Shown here: piece after piece, positions 17,098-26,239 of the stretch
Position numbering within the stretch: the first letter of the stretch is position 1
Layout: every line of letters starts with the position of its first letter
Source of the DNA: Burkholderia paludis
GTDB lineage: Bacteria; Pseudomonadota; Gammaproteobacteria; Burkholderiales; Burkholderiaceae
Assembly: GCF_000732615.1 (NCBI RefSeq)
Contig: NZ_JPGL01000007.1
Span: 1-64,000 of the forward strand
Length of the DNA stretch: 64,000 nt
Direction of reading: 5' to 3'
Notes under the pieces: generated by a model
Databases searched by the model: none
What the model saw: the letters and a program-made list of their open reading frames with translations, nothing else
Told to the model about the DNA's origin: nothing
Position numbers and translations under genes: made by a program

Positions 17098-18105
17098 ATG
17101 AAAATTTCCCGATCCCTTTCCACCGTCGAAGTCCATACGGGCGGCGAAGCGTTCCGCATCGTCACGAGCGGGCTGCCGCGCCTGCCCGGCGATACGATCG
17201 TCCAGCGCCGCGCGTGGCTCAAGGAGAACGCCGACGAGATTCGCCGCGCGCTGATGTTCGAACCGCGCGGCCACGCCGACATGTACGGCGGCTACCTGAC
17301 CGAGCCCGTGTCGCCGACGGCCGATTTCGGCGTGATCTTCGTGCACAACGAAGGCTACAGCGACCATTGCGGGCACGGCGTGATCGCGCTGTCGACCGCG
17401 GCGGTCGAACTCGGCTGGGTGCAGCGCACGGTACCCGAGACGCGGGTCGGCATCGATGCGCCGTGCGGCTTCATCGAGGCCTTCGTCCGGTGGGACGGCG
17501 AGCACGCGGGGCCGGTGCGGTTCGTCAACGTGCCGTCGTTCATCTGGCGGCGCGACGTGTCGGTCGAGACGCCGTCGTTCGGCACCGTGACCGGCGATAT
17601 CGCGTACGGCGGCGCGTTCTACTTCTATGTCGACGGCGCGCCGTTCGACCTGCCGGTGCGTGAGGCGGCGGTGGAAAGGCTGATCCGTTTCGGCGCGGAG
17701 GTGAAGGCCGCCGCGAACGCGAAGTATCCGGTCGTGCATCCGGAGATTCCGGAAATCAACCATATCTACGGCACGATCATCGCGAATGCGCCGCGCCATC
17801 CGGGCTCGACCCAGGCGAACTGCTGCGTGTTCGCCGATCGCGAGGTCGACCGCTCGCCGACGGGTTCCGGCACCGGCGGCCGCGTCGCGCAGCTCCATCA
17901 GCGCGGGTTGCTCGCGGCCGGCGATACGCTCGTCAACGAATCGATCGTCGGCACGGTCTTCAAGGGCCGCGTGCTGCGCGAGACGATGGTCGGCGACATC
18001 CCGGCCGTGATCCCGGAAGTGGAGGGCAGCGCGCATATCTGCGGGTTCGCGAACTGGATCGTCGACGAGCGCGATCCGCTGACCTACGGTTTTCTCGTGC
18101 GCTGA
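17098..18105 (+). CDS. trans-3-hydroxy-L-proline dehydratase (proline racemase superfamily)
   Basis: 335-residue enzyme of the proline racemase superfamily. The first catalytic position is cysteine C91 in DHCGHG. The second is threonine T255 in DRSPTGSGTGGR, where racemases and 4-hydroxyproline epimerases have cysteine. The Cys/Thr pair is the known signature of trans-3-hydroxy-L-proline dehydratase, which yields delta1-pyrroline-2-carboxylate. That product is the substrate of the reductase proposed at 13851, giving a two-step route to proline. It starts 67 bp after the binding-protein gene, so probably the same transcript. Confidence 0.85.
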   Translation: MKISRSLSTVEVHTGGEAFRIVTSGLPRLPGDTIVQRRAWLKENADEIRRALMFEPRGHADMYGGYLTEPVSPTADFGVIFVHNEGYSDHCGHGVIALSTAAVELGWVQRTVPETRVGIDAPCGFIEAFVRWDGEHAGPVRFVNVPSFIWRRDVSVETPSFGTVTGDIAYGGAFYFYVDGAPFDLPVREAAVERLIRFGAEVKAAANAKYPVVHPEIPEINHIYGTIIANAPRHPGSTQANCCVFADREVDRSPTGSGTGGRVAQLHQRGLLAAGDTLVNESIVGTVFKGRVLRETMVGDIPAVIPEVEGSAHICGFANWIVDERDPLTYGFLVR

Positions 18106-18276
18106 GCCCCGGCGCCGTCAGGCCGCCCTCGCGCGGCTTACCGTTGTCGTACCAGGTTTGGCGCGTCGTTCCCGTTGCGGGGCACGCGCCTTTTTTGCGT
18201 GCGAGCCGCCGCGCGGCCGCCCGGTGTCGCCGGCGCGGTGCCGCAGCGGGCCGGCAGGCCGCGCGAGTTTGGTACG

Positions 18277-20865
18277 ATGCACCCTTTTCAGCCGAGCTCC
18301 ACCCGCGTGAATCGCCGAAACGTGTCGTCAGTGCGTGACTTCTGTGCCAGATGGGTCGCGCGCGCCCAACCCGTCGCGGCCGCCGCCGTCGCGAGGGTCA
18401 AGCCTCTCGCCGCCGCCGCGTGGCGCCATCTCCGTCATCCGACGCGCCGCGGCGTGCTGCTCGCCGCCGCCGCCGTGCCGGCGCTGTTCGCGGTGTACGT
18501 CGTCGTGCTCATCCCGTTCACGCCGGGCATCGGCGACATCCGCAAGGCGCGCGTCGACCAGCCGGCGCAGGTGCTGTCCGCCGACGGCAAGCTGCTGGCC
18601 GAATTCAAGCCGTCGAATCGCGAGTGGGTGCCGCTCGGGCAGATTTCGCCGCACATGGTCGACGCGCTGATCGCCACCGAGGATCACCGTTTCTACGAAC
18701 ACCACGGCCTCGACTGGAAGCGCACGGCGTCGGCCGCGCTCCATACGTTTTCGGGCAGCCGCCAGGGCGGCTCGACGATCACCCAGCAGCTCGCGCGCAA
18801 CCTGTATCCGGACGAGATCGGCCGCGCGCCGACGCTCACGCGCAAGGTCAAGGAGGCGATCACCGCGCTGAAGATCGAGGCCGTCTACAGCAAGGACCAG
18901 ATCCTCGAGACCTACCTGAACACGGTGCCGTTCCTGTACAACGCGTACGGCGTCGAGATGGCCGCGCGCACCTATTTCGACAAGTCGGCCGACGAGCTCG
19001 ACGTGCTCGACAGCGCGACGCTCGTCGGGATGCTGAAGGGCAACAGCTACTACAACCCGGTGCTGAATCCCGAGCGCGCGCTGCAGCGCCGCAACACGGT
19101 GCTCGGCCAGATGGTGAAGTACGGCAAGCTGTCGCCCGCCCAGTTCGCGCAATTGCAGCGCCGGCCGTTGCGGATCGATTTCGAGCGGCAGAAGGAGCCG
19201 CCGGGGCCGGCACCGCATTTCGCGCAGCAGTTGCGCAAGTGGCTGATCGCTTGGGCTGACCGCAACGACTACAACATCTATTCGGACGGGCTGATCGTGC
19301 GCACGACGATCGACTCGCGGCTGCAGCAGATGGCGACGCAGGCGCTCATGCTGCAGGGCAATCAGCTGCAGGGCATCGCGAACGGCGCATGGAGCGGCCG
19401 CGACGGTTGCGGCACCGACAACGAGGTATTCCGCGCCTTCATGCGCGAGTCGCCCGAATACAAGGCCGCGCAGGACGCAGGCAAGGACGATGCGGCGGCG
19501 ATGAAGCTGCTCGCGGCCGACCGCGGCTTCATGCGCGCGCTGTGCCGGACGAAGACCGACGTGCAGGCCGGCTTCCTCGCGATCGATCCGCGCAACGGGC
19601 AGATTCGCGCGTGGGTCGGCAGCCGCGATTTCGCCAGCGAGCCGTTCGATCACGTCGCGCAGGCGCGGCGCCAGCCGGGGTCGACGTTCAAGCCGTTCGT
19701 CTATGGCGTTGCCTTCGCGAACGGGATGAAGCCGGACGACACGTTCATCGACCAGCCGGTCGAGATCCCGCTGAAGGGCGGCGAGATCTGGCGCCCGAAC
19801 GACGACGTGCCGCCGAGCGGCAAACCGATGACGCTGCGCGACGCGCTCGCGCTGTCGCGCAACCGGATCACCGCGCAGGTGATGGACAAGGTCGGGCCGG
19901 CCGCCGTCGCACGGCTCGCGCGCGACATGGGCGTACGCGAAAGCCCGCTCGAGCGCGTGCCGTCGCTCGCGCTCGGCACGAGCCCGGTCACGCTGAAGGA
20001 AATGGTCGCGTCGTACGCGACGATCGCGAACGGCGGGCTGTACGTCGAGCCGCAGATGGTCACGCGCATCGAGAACCGTCAGGGCGAGGTGCTCGCCGAG
20101 TACGCGCCGGCGCCGCCCGAGCGCGCGCTCGACGCGGAAACCGACAAGACGCTGCTCGGCGTGATGCGCGATGTCGTGACGCGCGGCACGGGCGGCAGCA
20201 TCCGCACGCGCTTCGGCATTCGCGGCGACGTGGCCGGCAAGACCGGCACGACGCAGGACAACGCGGACGGCTGGTTCATCCTGATGCAGCCGGGGCTCGT
20301 CGCCGGCGCGTGGGTCGGTTTCGACGACGGCCGCGTGACGCTGCGCAGCGATTACTGGGGGCAGGGCGCACACAGCGCGCTGCCGATCGTCGGCGATTTC
20401 TTTCAGCGCGCGCAGCGCGCGCGGATCGTCGATACGAAGGCGAAATTCGACACCGAGCCGTCGCCCGGCTGGTTCGCGTCGCTGCGCGAGCGCGTGACGG
20501 ACCTGTTCGACACCTGGTTCCCGCCCGAGTCGAAGAAGGCGCCCGCGCCGGTCAGGACGCAGCGGGTGGAACGCCAGCCCGACGGCGGCCCGGACGCGGC
20601 GTCGGCCGCCTCTGCCGCCTCGGCACCCGAGGCGGCGTCCGACGGGTTCGTCGAGGAATGGGTGCCGGCGTCCGAGGTGGCCGCATCGGCCGCCGCGCTC
20701 GCCACAGGCGCATCGCAACCGCAGCCCGCGCCGCCGCCGGCCACGGGCGCGACGGCGACGGGCGGGGGCGGCGCAGGCGCCGGCACCGCGCCGGTCGCCC
20801 CGCCGTCCATGCCGGCGCAGCCGCCCGCGCAGGCTGCGCCGGACGCGACGGGCGGGTCGCAATAA
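18277..20865 (+). CDS. PBP1a-type bifunctional penicillin-binding protein
   Basis: 862-residue class A penicillin-binding protein. It has a cytoplasmic N-terminus, one membrane helix (~59-79), a glycosyltransferase domain with catalytic E135 in EDHRFYEHHG and GGSTITQQLARN (~164-175), and a transpeptidase domain with S469-x-x-K472 (PGSTFKPF), SRN (527-529) and KTG (655-657). The last ~120 residues are Ala/Pro-rich and low complexity. It polymerises and cross-links peptidoglycan. The start is uncertain: no clear ribosome-binding site precedes ATG 18277. It is not linked to a division operon here. Confidence 0.9.
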   Translation: MHPFQPSSTRVNRRNVSSVRDFCARWVARAQPVAAAAVARVKPLAAAAWRHLRHPTRRGVLLAAAAVPALFAVYVVVLIPFTPGIGDIRKARVDQPAQVLSADGKLLAEFKPSNREWVPLGQISPHMVDALIATEDHRFYEHHGLDWKRTASAALHTFSGSRQGGSTITQQLARNLYPDEIGRAPTLTRKVKEAITALKIEAVYSKDQILETYLNTVPFLYNAYGVEMAARTYFDKSADELDVLDSATLVGMLKGNSYYNPVLNPERALQRRNTVLGQMVKYGKLSPAQFAQLQRRPLRIDFERQKEPPGPAPHFAQQLRKWLIAWADRNDYNIYSDGLIVRTTIDSRLQQMATQALMLQGNQLQGIANGAWSGRDGCGTDNEVFRAFMRESPEYKAAQDAGKDDAAAMKLLAADRGFMRALCRTKTDVQAGFLAIDPRNGQIRAWVGSRDFASEPFDHVAQARRQPGSTFKPFVYGVAFANGMKPDDTFIDQPVEIPLKGGEIWRPNDDVPPSGKPMTLRDALALSRNRITAQVMDKVGPAAVARLARDMGVRESPLERVPSLALGTSPVTLKEMVASYATIANGGLYVEPQMVTRIENRQGEVLAEYAPAPPERALDAETDKTLLGVMRDVVTRGTGGSIRTRFGIRGDVAGKTGTTQDNADGWFILMQPGLVAGAWVGFDDGRVTLRSDYWGQGAHSALPIVGDFFQRAQRARIVDTKAKFDTEPSPGWFASLRERVTDLFDTWFPPESKKAPAPVRTQRVERQPDGGPDAASAASAASAPEAASDGFVEEWVPASEVAASAAALATGASQPQPAPPPATGATATGGGGAGAGTAPVAPPSMPAQPPAQAAPDATGGSQ

Positions 20866-20944
20866 CCCAGCCGTTCAGAATTCGCGCGATGCTGCCGTAA
20901 TCATGTTGTCATGACAGTTCGCGCGGTCGCTCCGCGCCTTACCG

Positions 20945-21817
20945 ATGCGGCTTCCCACCGACTACGTCGCGCTCGCGCGCGACGACCTCTCCGCCGGCGT
21001 TCCGCTCGGCTTCGATCTCTACGATGCCGATGGCGCCGCGCTGCTGCCGGCCGGCACGACGCTGCGCGACGACGCGCAGCATGCTTTCCTGTTCGACCAT
21101 TTCCGGCCGGTGCGCTTGCGCGACGACGCCGAAGCCGGGGCGCACGCATCCGGTGCGATGCCGCGTGTCACGCGCATGGGGCTGTCGGCCGGCGCGGCGA
21201 TCGGGATTCGCCGCCGGGTCGGCACGGCGCGTGCGCTGCAGCGCTGCCGGCTGATCGGCGTCGCCGCGTCCGGCGCGCTGTTCGTCGAACCGCAGCCGGC
21301 GGCCGGACTCGACTTCGCGCGCGGCGACGACATCGAGGCCGTGGCGATCGGCCGTGCCGCCGTGTCGCGGTTCGGCGCGACGGTCGAATCGGTGCAGACG
21401 TCGGGTGCCGCGCCGTTCATGATCCTGTCGCCGCCGGGCTTCGTCGACCGGCTGCGCACGCGCGGGGAGCCGCGCGTGCCGGTGCGGATCGCGGCCTGCT
21501 ACGCGGGCGGCGCGGGCGCGACGGAAGGGATCGGGATGGTGCACGACATCAGCCTGAGCGGGCTGTCGATCGCGGCCGACCGGACGATCGCCGCGACCGG
21601 CGAGCCGTTGCGTGTGCTGTTGCCGTACGTGGCGGACGGCCGCATCGAGTCGCTGGCGCTCGACGGCACGGTGCGCGCCACGCACGCGGATCCGGCGGCG
21701 CCCGCGCTGACGCTGCATCACGCGGCATTCGGCGAGACCGGCGCCGACGCCCTGGTGCGCCTCAAGGCGCTGCTGTTCGACAGGCTGATGGCGGCGGACA
21801 GCGCTCGCGGGCGCTGA
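20945..21817 (+). CDS. PilZ-domain c-di-GMP effector, YcgR-like
   Basis: 290-residue protein with an N-terminal YcgR-N-like region and a C-terminal PilZ domain. The c-di-GMP-binding residues are visible as R-x3-R (RGEPR, 173-177) and D-x-S-x2-G (DISLSG, 201-206). Such proteins adjust flagellar motility or polysaccharide output in response to c-di-GMP. It begins 79 bp after the penicillin-binding protein gene on the same strand, but nothing suggests a shared role. No flagellar genes are nearby. Confidence 0.8.
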   Translation: MRLPTDYVALARDDLSAGVPLGFDLYDADGAALLPAGTTLRDDAQHAFLFDHFRPVRLRDDAEAGAHASGAMPRVTRMGLSAGAAIGIRRRVGTARALQRCRLIGVAASGALFVEPQPAAGLDFARGDDIEAVAIGRAAVSRFGATVESVQTSGAAPFMILSPPGFVDRLRTRGEPRVPVRIAACYAGGAGATEGIGMVHDISLSGLSIAADRTIAATGEPLRVLLPYVADGRIESLALDGTVRATHADPAAPALTLHHAAFGETGADALVRLKALLFDRLMAADSARGR

Positions 21818-22041
21818 CGTGCGGCGGCGGGGCGCCGGGTGCCGGCTGGCGGCATTCGGTGCGCATGCGCCGATAATCATCTGACGATTCGATCGATTCG
21901 ACGGCGATTGTATGTAATCCGTCAACAGTGAATTTGCGATTTAAGTATTTACCCTGATAGCCGTGCCTCCTAGACTTTCACTCATGCGCAACGACCTCGA
22001 GTCCGAAGCGCCTGACAAAACAATCCTGGAGGTAACGCATC

Positions 22042-22371
22042 ATGAAATCGCTGATCAAGGCAGTTGCACTGGCCGCCCTGGTGGCCGCACCGGTCGTCTC
22101 GTTCGCCCAATCGAACCAGCAGCCGCTGACGCGCGCGCAAGTGCGTGCCGAACTCGTCCAGCTCGAAAAGGCCGGCTACAACCCGAACGACTGGATGAAC
22201 TACCCGGACAACATCCAGGCCGCCCAGGCGAAGATCGCCGCTGCGCAGAACACCGGCGCGCAAGCCGACACGACGGGCTACGGCGCGAACGCCGCCGCGA
22301 CGTCGCAGTCGGGCCAGCGCGTGGCCGTGCCGGCCGCCGCCGATCGTACGTCGGTGTACTTCGGCCACTAA
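22042..22371 (+). CDS. DUF4148 small secreted protein
   Basis: 109-residue exported protein: signal peptide of about 22 residues ending in SFA-QS, then the DUF4148 core LTRAQVRAELVQLEKAGYNP. This family is abundant in Burkholderia as small periplasmic proteins of unknown function. CTGGAGG lies before the ATG and a strong terminator follows, so it is a monocistronic unit. The 220 bp upstream is AT-richer than its surroundings and probably holds the promoter. Confidence 0.85.
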   Translation: MKSLIKAVALAALVAAPVVSFAQSNQQPLTRAQVRAELVQLEKAGYNPNDWMNYPDNIQAAQAKIAAAQNTGAQADTTGYGANAAATSQSGQRVAVPAAADRTSVYFGH

Positions 22372-22415
22372 GCCGGCCGGCGCCTGTGACGGCGCCCGGT
22401 TTGCCGACACCCCCG

Positions 22416-22447
22416 AAACCCGTGCACGGCAGTCGTGCGCGGGTTTT
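22416..22447 (+). terminator. Rho-independent terminator after DUF4148 gene
   Basis: AAACCCGTGCACG pairs with CGTGCGCGGGTTT around a short loop, with one mismatch, and runs into TTTTTCTTTT. Confidence 0.8.
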
Positions 22448-22494
22448 TCTTTTGTACCGGCAGCCATGAACGCGCGGCGGCGCGCCCGCCCGGC

Positions 22495-23388
22495 TCACCG
22501 TGCGGCACCCGCGTGCCGGGCGCGCGTCGCGAGCACGGCCGCGACGCCGCCGAGGATGGCGGCCGATGCAAGCGCGAGCCGCCAGGTCGGCTGTTCCGAC
22601 AGGAACAGCGCCGCGCCGCACGCGGCGACCGGCGGCACGGACAACTGGACGGCCGCGGCGCGCATGGCCGTGAGGTGCGGCAGCGCGGCATACCAGACGA
22701 CGTAGCCGAGCCCCGACGTCAGCGCGCCGGACAGCACGGCGAGCGCGGCGCCGGCAGGCGTCACGTGCAGGCGGGCGGCAAGCGCGACGCTCAGGGCGAG
22801 CGCCAGCGGCGCGGCACGCCGGAAGTTGCCGGCGGTCGCGGCCACCGGATCGGCGGGCTTGCGGCCGCGGATCGAATAGAGGCCCCACGCGACGCCGGCG
22901 GCCGTCATCAGCGCGGCGCCTTGCGGCGTCGGCGCCGCGAGCCCCGGCGACACGAGGTACAGCAGCCCGCCGGATGCGACGCCGAAGCCGGCCCAGCCCG
23001 CCGGCGCGAACCGTTCGCCGGCGCGCCATCCCGCCGCGAACATCGTCAGTTGCACCGCGCCGAACAGGATCAGCGCGCCGGTGGCGGCACTGACGGTGAG
23101 GTACGCGAACGAAAAGCACGCGACATAGGCAAACAGCATCGCCGCCGCCGGCCAGTCCGCGGGCGGGGCAGGCCGGCGCGCCCCCGCCCGCGCCACGATC
23201 GCGAGCATCAGCGCACCCGACACGAGGCGCAGGCTGCCGAAGCTGGCCGCGTCGATCCGCCCGGCCTGCAGCGCGAGCCGGCACAGCAGCGAATTCGACG
23301 CGAATGCGAGCATCGCGACCGACGTCAGCGCAGCGGCCCGCATGCCGGGCCGCACGTGCGGCGCGCGGGTGGGGACGGGCGGATGCAT
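22495..23388 (-). CDS. EamA/DMT-family transporter
   Basis: 297-residue membrane protein with about ten hydrophobic segments in two EamA halves (AFASNSLLCRLALQAGRIDAA near the N-terminus; GLGYVVWYAALPHLTAMRAA in the second half). Probably an exporter of a small metabolite; substrate unknown. It is the last of three minus-strand genes, beginning eight bases after the DUF2182 gene, with GAGG overlapping that gene's stop region. An alternative ATG is at 23343. The tight spacing suggests function together with the DUF1326/DUF2182 pair. Confidence 0.82.
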   Translation of the reverse strand: MHPPVPTRAPHVRPGMRAAALTSVAMLAFASNSLLCRLALQAGRIDAASFGSLRLVSGALMLAIVARAGARRPAPPADWPAAAMLFAYVACFSFAYLTVSAATGALILFGAVQLTMFAAGWRAGERFAPAGWAGFGVASGGLLYLVSPGLAAPTPQGAALMTAAGVAWGLYSIRGRKPADPVAATAGNFRRAAPLALALSVALAARLHVTPAGAALAVLSGALTSGLGYVVWYAALPHLTAMRAAAVQLSVPPVAACGAALFLSEQPTWRLALASAAILGGVAAVLATRARHAGAAR

Positions 23389-23396
23389 CGCGGGCC

Positions 23397-24179
23397 TCAC
23401 GCGTGGTTCGCGACGATCAGCACGGCCACGCCGAACAGCGCGGTGCCGAGCGGCGCGGTGAGTTGCCGTCCCCACGTGACGTTCTTTTCGACGGCCATCA
23501 GCACGGCGAGCGACAGCATCCAGCCGAGACTGCCGGCGCCGACGACGAACATCAGCAGCATCAGCGCCCAGCAGCACCCGACGCAGAAGAGCCCGTGGCT
23601 TGCGCCCAGGGCGAACGCGTGCCGCGACGGCGCGCGGCCGCGCCAGCGGCTGATTACGAAACTGAAAGGGGTGCGGCAACGGTCCAGGCAGCGCTCCTTC
23701 AGCCCGCTGAACTGGAATGCGCCGGCGAGCGCGAACACGGCCGCGCCGATCAGCCAGCCGCGCCATGCGAGCGCCGGCACATGCGCGACGCCGGTCAGTA
23801 CCAGCGCATGCAGGCCGTGCGCGACGAGCCCGAATCCGCTCCATACGACGACGTAGCCGGCGCCGACGAGTGCAAGCAGGCGCGTCTGGTCGGGGCGGCT
23901 CGCGACGACGCGCGCGAACGCGCCGAACAGCGACAGGGTCGTCGGCAGCATCATCGCGAGGATCATCAACGTCCACGCGGCCGCGTCGAGCACGGCCGGC
24001 AGCCATAGCGTCCCGCCCGGCAGCGCGCGGCAGAGCGTGCCGAACGGTTCGGCCCCGCCGCTGTGCTCGAGAAAACGCCCGTAAGGACTGCGCGTCCACG
24101 CCCACAGCGTGATCCACGCGAATGCAGCGAGGCTCGCGAGCACGAACGGAAACAGGCGCCGATGCAGCGACGCGGCCAT
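23397..24179 (-). CDS. DUF2182 predicted metal-binding membrane protein
   Basis: 260-residue polytopic membrane protein of the DUF2182 family. The conserved cysteine motifs are clear: LKERCLDRCRTPFSFV and LFCVGCCWALM, both expected close to membrane faces and thought to bind metal. Other marks are MMLPTT after the second helix and the final VEKNVTWGRQL. Function is not established. It pairs with a DUF1326 protein 24 bp upstream, a recurring bacterial association. Confidence 0.85.
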   Translation of the reverse strand: MAASLHRRLFPFVLASLAAFAWITLWAWTRSPYGRFLEHSGGAEPFGTLCRALPGGTLWLPAVLDAAAWTLMILAMMLPTTLSLFGAFARVVASRPDQTRLLALVGAGYVVVWSGFGLVAHGLHALVLTGVAHVPALAWRGWLIGAAVFALAGAFQFSGLKERCLDRCRTPFSFVISRWRGRAPSRHAFALGASHGLFCVGCCWALMLLMFVVGAGSLGWMLSLAVLMAVEKNVTWGRQLTAPLGTALFGVAVLIVANHA

Positions 24180-24203
24180 GGCACGGCTCCGTGCGGCGGC
24201 GCG

Positions 24204-24806
24204 TCACGCGTCGAACTGGAACGTGCTCTGCAACGCGTTGTGATTCTTCAGATCGACGTCGATGCCGATCGCCGCGTTCTTCGACCGGTAGACCGGCGCC
24301 TTGCCGACGTACACCGGCGCGCCGGGCACCGTCGAGAACACGGTATCGGCCAGCGTCGTCTGCCCGCCGCTCGGGCCCAGGCACGGTTCGAGTTCCGCGT
24401 AATAGTCGGTGCCGATCGACAGCGTGCCGCGCGCGCCGACGACGTCGAACCGGATCGGTGCGCGCTCGACCGACACGACGGTGCCGATCAGTTTCGCGAG
24501 TTCGGCGATCGGGCCGCCGGCCTGTCCCGTGTACACCTTGAGCAGCGCCTTCTCCTGTTCGTCGGACGCCGTGTCGCTGACGTAGATCGCGGCCGTCCAG
24601 TGACCCTGCAGGATATTGCCCGGCACGCGGCACACCGCGGCGATGGTGTTGCCGCCGACGTCGACGCCGTCGACCGTGCCCTTGTCGACATGCCACGCGA
24701 CGATGGTGTCGCACACGTCGAAATCCGGATCCTCGCCGATCCAGCACGGGCACAGCACGCGGCAATTGCAGACTTCGAGCAGGCGTCCTTCGAGGTGATA
24801 GCTCAT
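24204..24806 (-). CDS. DUF1326 family protein
   Basis: 200-residue soluble protein with the DUF1326 N-terminal cysteine cluster CNCRVLCPCWIGEDPDFDVCD (residues ~13-33 on the translated chain), then a beta-rich body. It lacks a signal peptide. Function unknown; the cysteines suggest metal binding. First gene of the operon DUF1326-DUF2182-EamA. GGAGGAAATC before the ATG is a strong ribosome-binding site. Confidence 0.85.
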   Translation of the reverse strand: MSYHLEGRLLEVCNCRVLCPCWIGEDPDFDVCDTIVAWHVDKGTVDGVDVGGNTIAAVCRVPGNILQGHWTAAIYVSDTASDEQEKALLKVYTGQAGGPIAELAKLIGTVVSVERAPIRFDVVGARGTLSIGTDYYAELEPCLGPSGGQTTLADTVFSTVPGAPVYVGKAPVYRSKNAAIGIDVDLKNHNALQSTFQFDA

Positions 24807-25147
24807 GATTTCCTCCAGAGAGCGGCAGCGATGGCGCGTGCGCGGGGCTGGGGAAACCGGCTGACGAAAGGTCGGGCCCGCTCGGCGGCGCGAACGCGAA
24901 ATGCGCTGATGATTGCGCGAAAGCGGAGACGGGATGGGGGCGATAGCGCGGGCCTGAAGCGGCGTATCAGTTTTTCAGTGTAGGTGCATGCGGACGATAT
25001 GCAAGACCGCGCGCGGCGACGGTGCAGGCTGACAATTACACGGGTGTGCGCTAGCATCGCGGACGGTATTGCCGCGCGCCGAGGGGCGGCCGGGGCGTCA
25101 GGCTCCGCCCCGGCTTCCACGATTGCAACGAACGACAAGGAGCTTCC
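24807..25147. other. divergent intergenic region
   Basis: Separates the minus-strand DUF1326 operon and the plus-strand LprI-like gene. I see no gene or strong repeat; the segment around 24960-24990 is AT-richer and probably holds the DUF1326 operon promoter. Confidence 0.4.
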
Positions 25148-25552
25148 ATGCGTGTCTTGACCGGTCTGCTGTGTGCGCTGGCGCTGACGGCGAACGTCGC
25201 CCATGCACAGGCGAATTGTGCGGATGCGACGGATCAGGCGACGATGACGGCATGCGCCGATCGCGCATACAGGAAATCCGACGCCGAACTGAACCGCACG
25301 TACCAGGCCGTCACCGCGCGCCTGCACGACGCCCGGCCGCTCGCCGACAAGCTCGTGAACGCGCAGCGCGCGTGGATTGCCTACCGCGACGCCGAATGCG
25401 GTTTCTCCAGCGCGAATGCCGAAGGCGGCAGCGTATTCCCGATGGTCATGTCGACCTGCCTCGACGATCTGACGAAAGCGCGCACCGAGACGCTGAAGGG
25501 CTACCTGTCCTGCGAGGAAGGCGATCTCGCGTGCCCGGTGCCCGCCCGGTAA
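25148..25552 (+). CDS. LprI-like (DUF1311) periplasmic protein
   Basis: 134-residue exported protein with a signal peptide of about 20 residues (NVAHA-QAN) followed by an LprI N-terminal-type domain (PF07007): NCADATDQATMTACADRAYRKSDAELNRTY, then LVNAQRAWIAYRDAECGF. The cysteines probably form disulfides. Members include lysozyme inhibitors, so defence of peptidoglycan is possible but unproved. AAGGAG before the ATG. It is convergent with the response regulator downstream. Confidence 0.8.
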   Translation: MRVLTGLLCALALTANVAHAQANCADATDQATMTACADRAYRKSDAELNRTYQAVTARLHDARPLADKLVNAQRAWIAYRDAECGFSSANAEGGSVFPMVMSTCLDDLTKARTETLKGYLSCEEGDLACPVPAR

Positions 25553-25591
25553 AACCCGTGCGCCGGCGCGACCGGCGCGACATGCCGTCCG

Positions 25592-26239
25592 TTACACGTC
25601 GTCCGTTTCGTCGAGCAGCTTGTGCCGCATTGCGTAACGCACCAGCGCCGCTTCGTGCGGCATCTGCATCTTTTCCAGGATCCGCGTCTTGTACGTGCTG
25701 ACCGTCTTCGCGCTCACGCACAGCGCGTTCGCGATCTCGGTCAGCGTCTGGCCGGCCGCGATCCGACGGAACACGTCGAATTCCCGGTCGGACAGCCGCT
25801 GGTGCGGCAGCGTCTCGGCCGGCTCGTTCAGGCTCTGCGCGAACTGTTCGGCCATCGCGAGGCTCACGTATACGCCGCCCGACGCCACCTTCGTGACCGC
25901 GCCGACGAGTTCGGCGCTCGCGCTTTCCTTCGTCAGATAGCCGGACGCGCCCGCGCGGAACGCGCGCACCGCGTACTGCTGCTCCGCGTGCATGGTCAGC
26001 ACGAGGACGCGCAGCGCGGGCTTCTCGTCCTTGATCTGCTTGATCAGTTCGACGCCGTTGCGGCCCGGCATCGACAGGTCGAGCACGAGCACCTGCGCGG
26101 GCGTGGCCCGCACGAGCGCGATCGTCGACGGTCCGTCGCAGGCTTCGCCGGCCACCTCGAATCCGGTGGCGTTCTGGAGAATGTGCCGCAGACCGTCGCG
26201 CACGAGCGTATGGTCGTCGGCAATGAGCACCTTGATCAT
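25592..26239 (-). CDS. NarL/FixJ-family DNA-binding response regulator
   Basis: 215-residue regulator: receiver domain with phosphoacceptor D54 (VLVLDLSMPGRNG), acidic DD at 8-9, and a C-terminal LuxR-type helix-turn-helix (LSDREFDVFRRIAAGQTLTEIANALCVSAKTVSTY, ~150-190). It is translationally coupled to the sensor kinase: its ATG overlaps the kinase stop in ATGA (26236-26239). Targets are unknown. The palindrome at 13751, with its TGTAGG arms, is one candidate to test. Confidence 0.9.
   Translation of the reverse strand: MIKVLIADDHTLVRDGLRHILQNATGFEVAGEACDGPSTIALVRATPAQVLVLDLSMPGRNGVELIKQIKDEKPALRVLVLTMHAEQQYAVRAFRAGASGYLTKESASAELVGAVTKVASGGVYVSLAMAEQFAQSLNEPAETLPHQRLSDREFDVFRRIAAGQTLTEIANALCVSAKTVSTYKTRILEKMQMPHEAALVRYAMRHKLLDETDDV

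Noticed and set aside
18328..20862. 844-codon minus-strand frame opposite the penicillin-binding protein
   Set aside because: Composition is typical antisense noise; all PBP motifs are intact on the plus strand.
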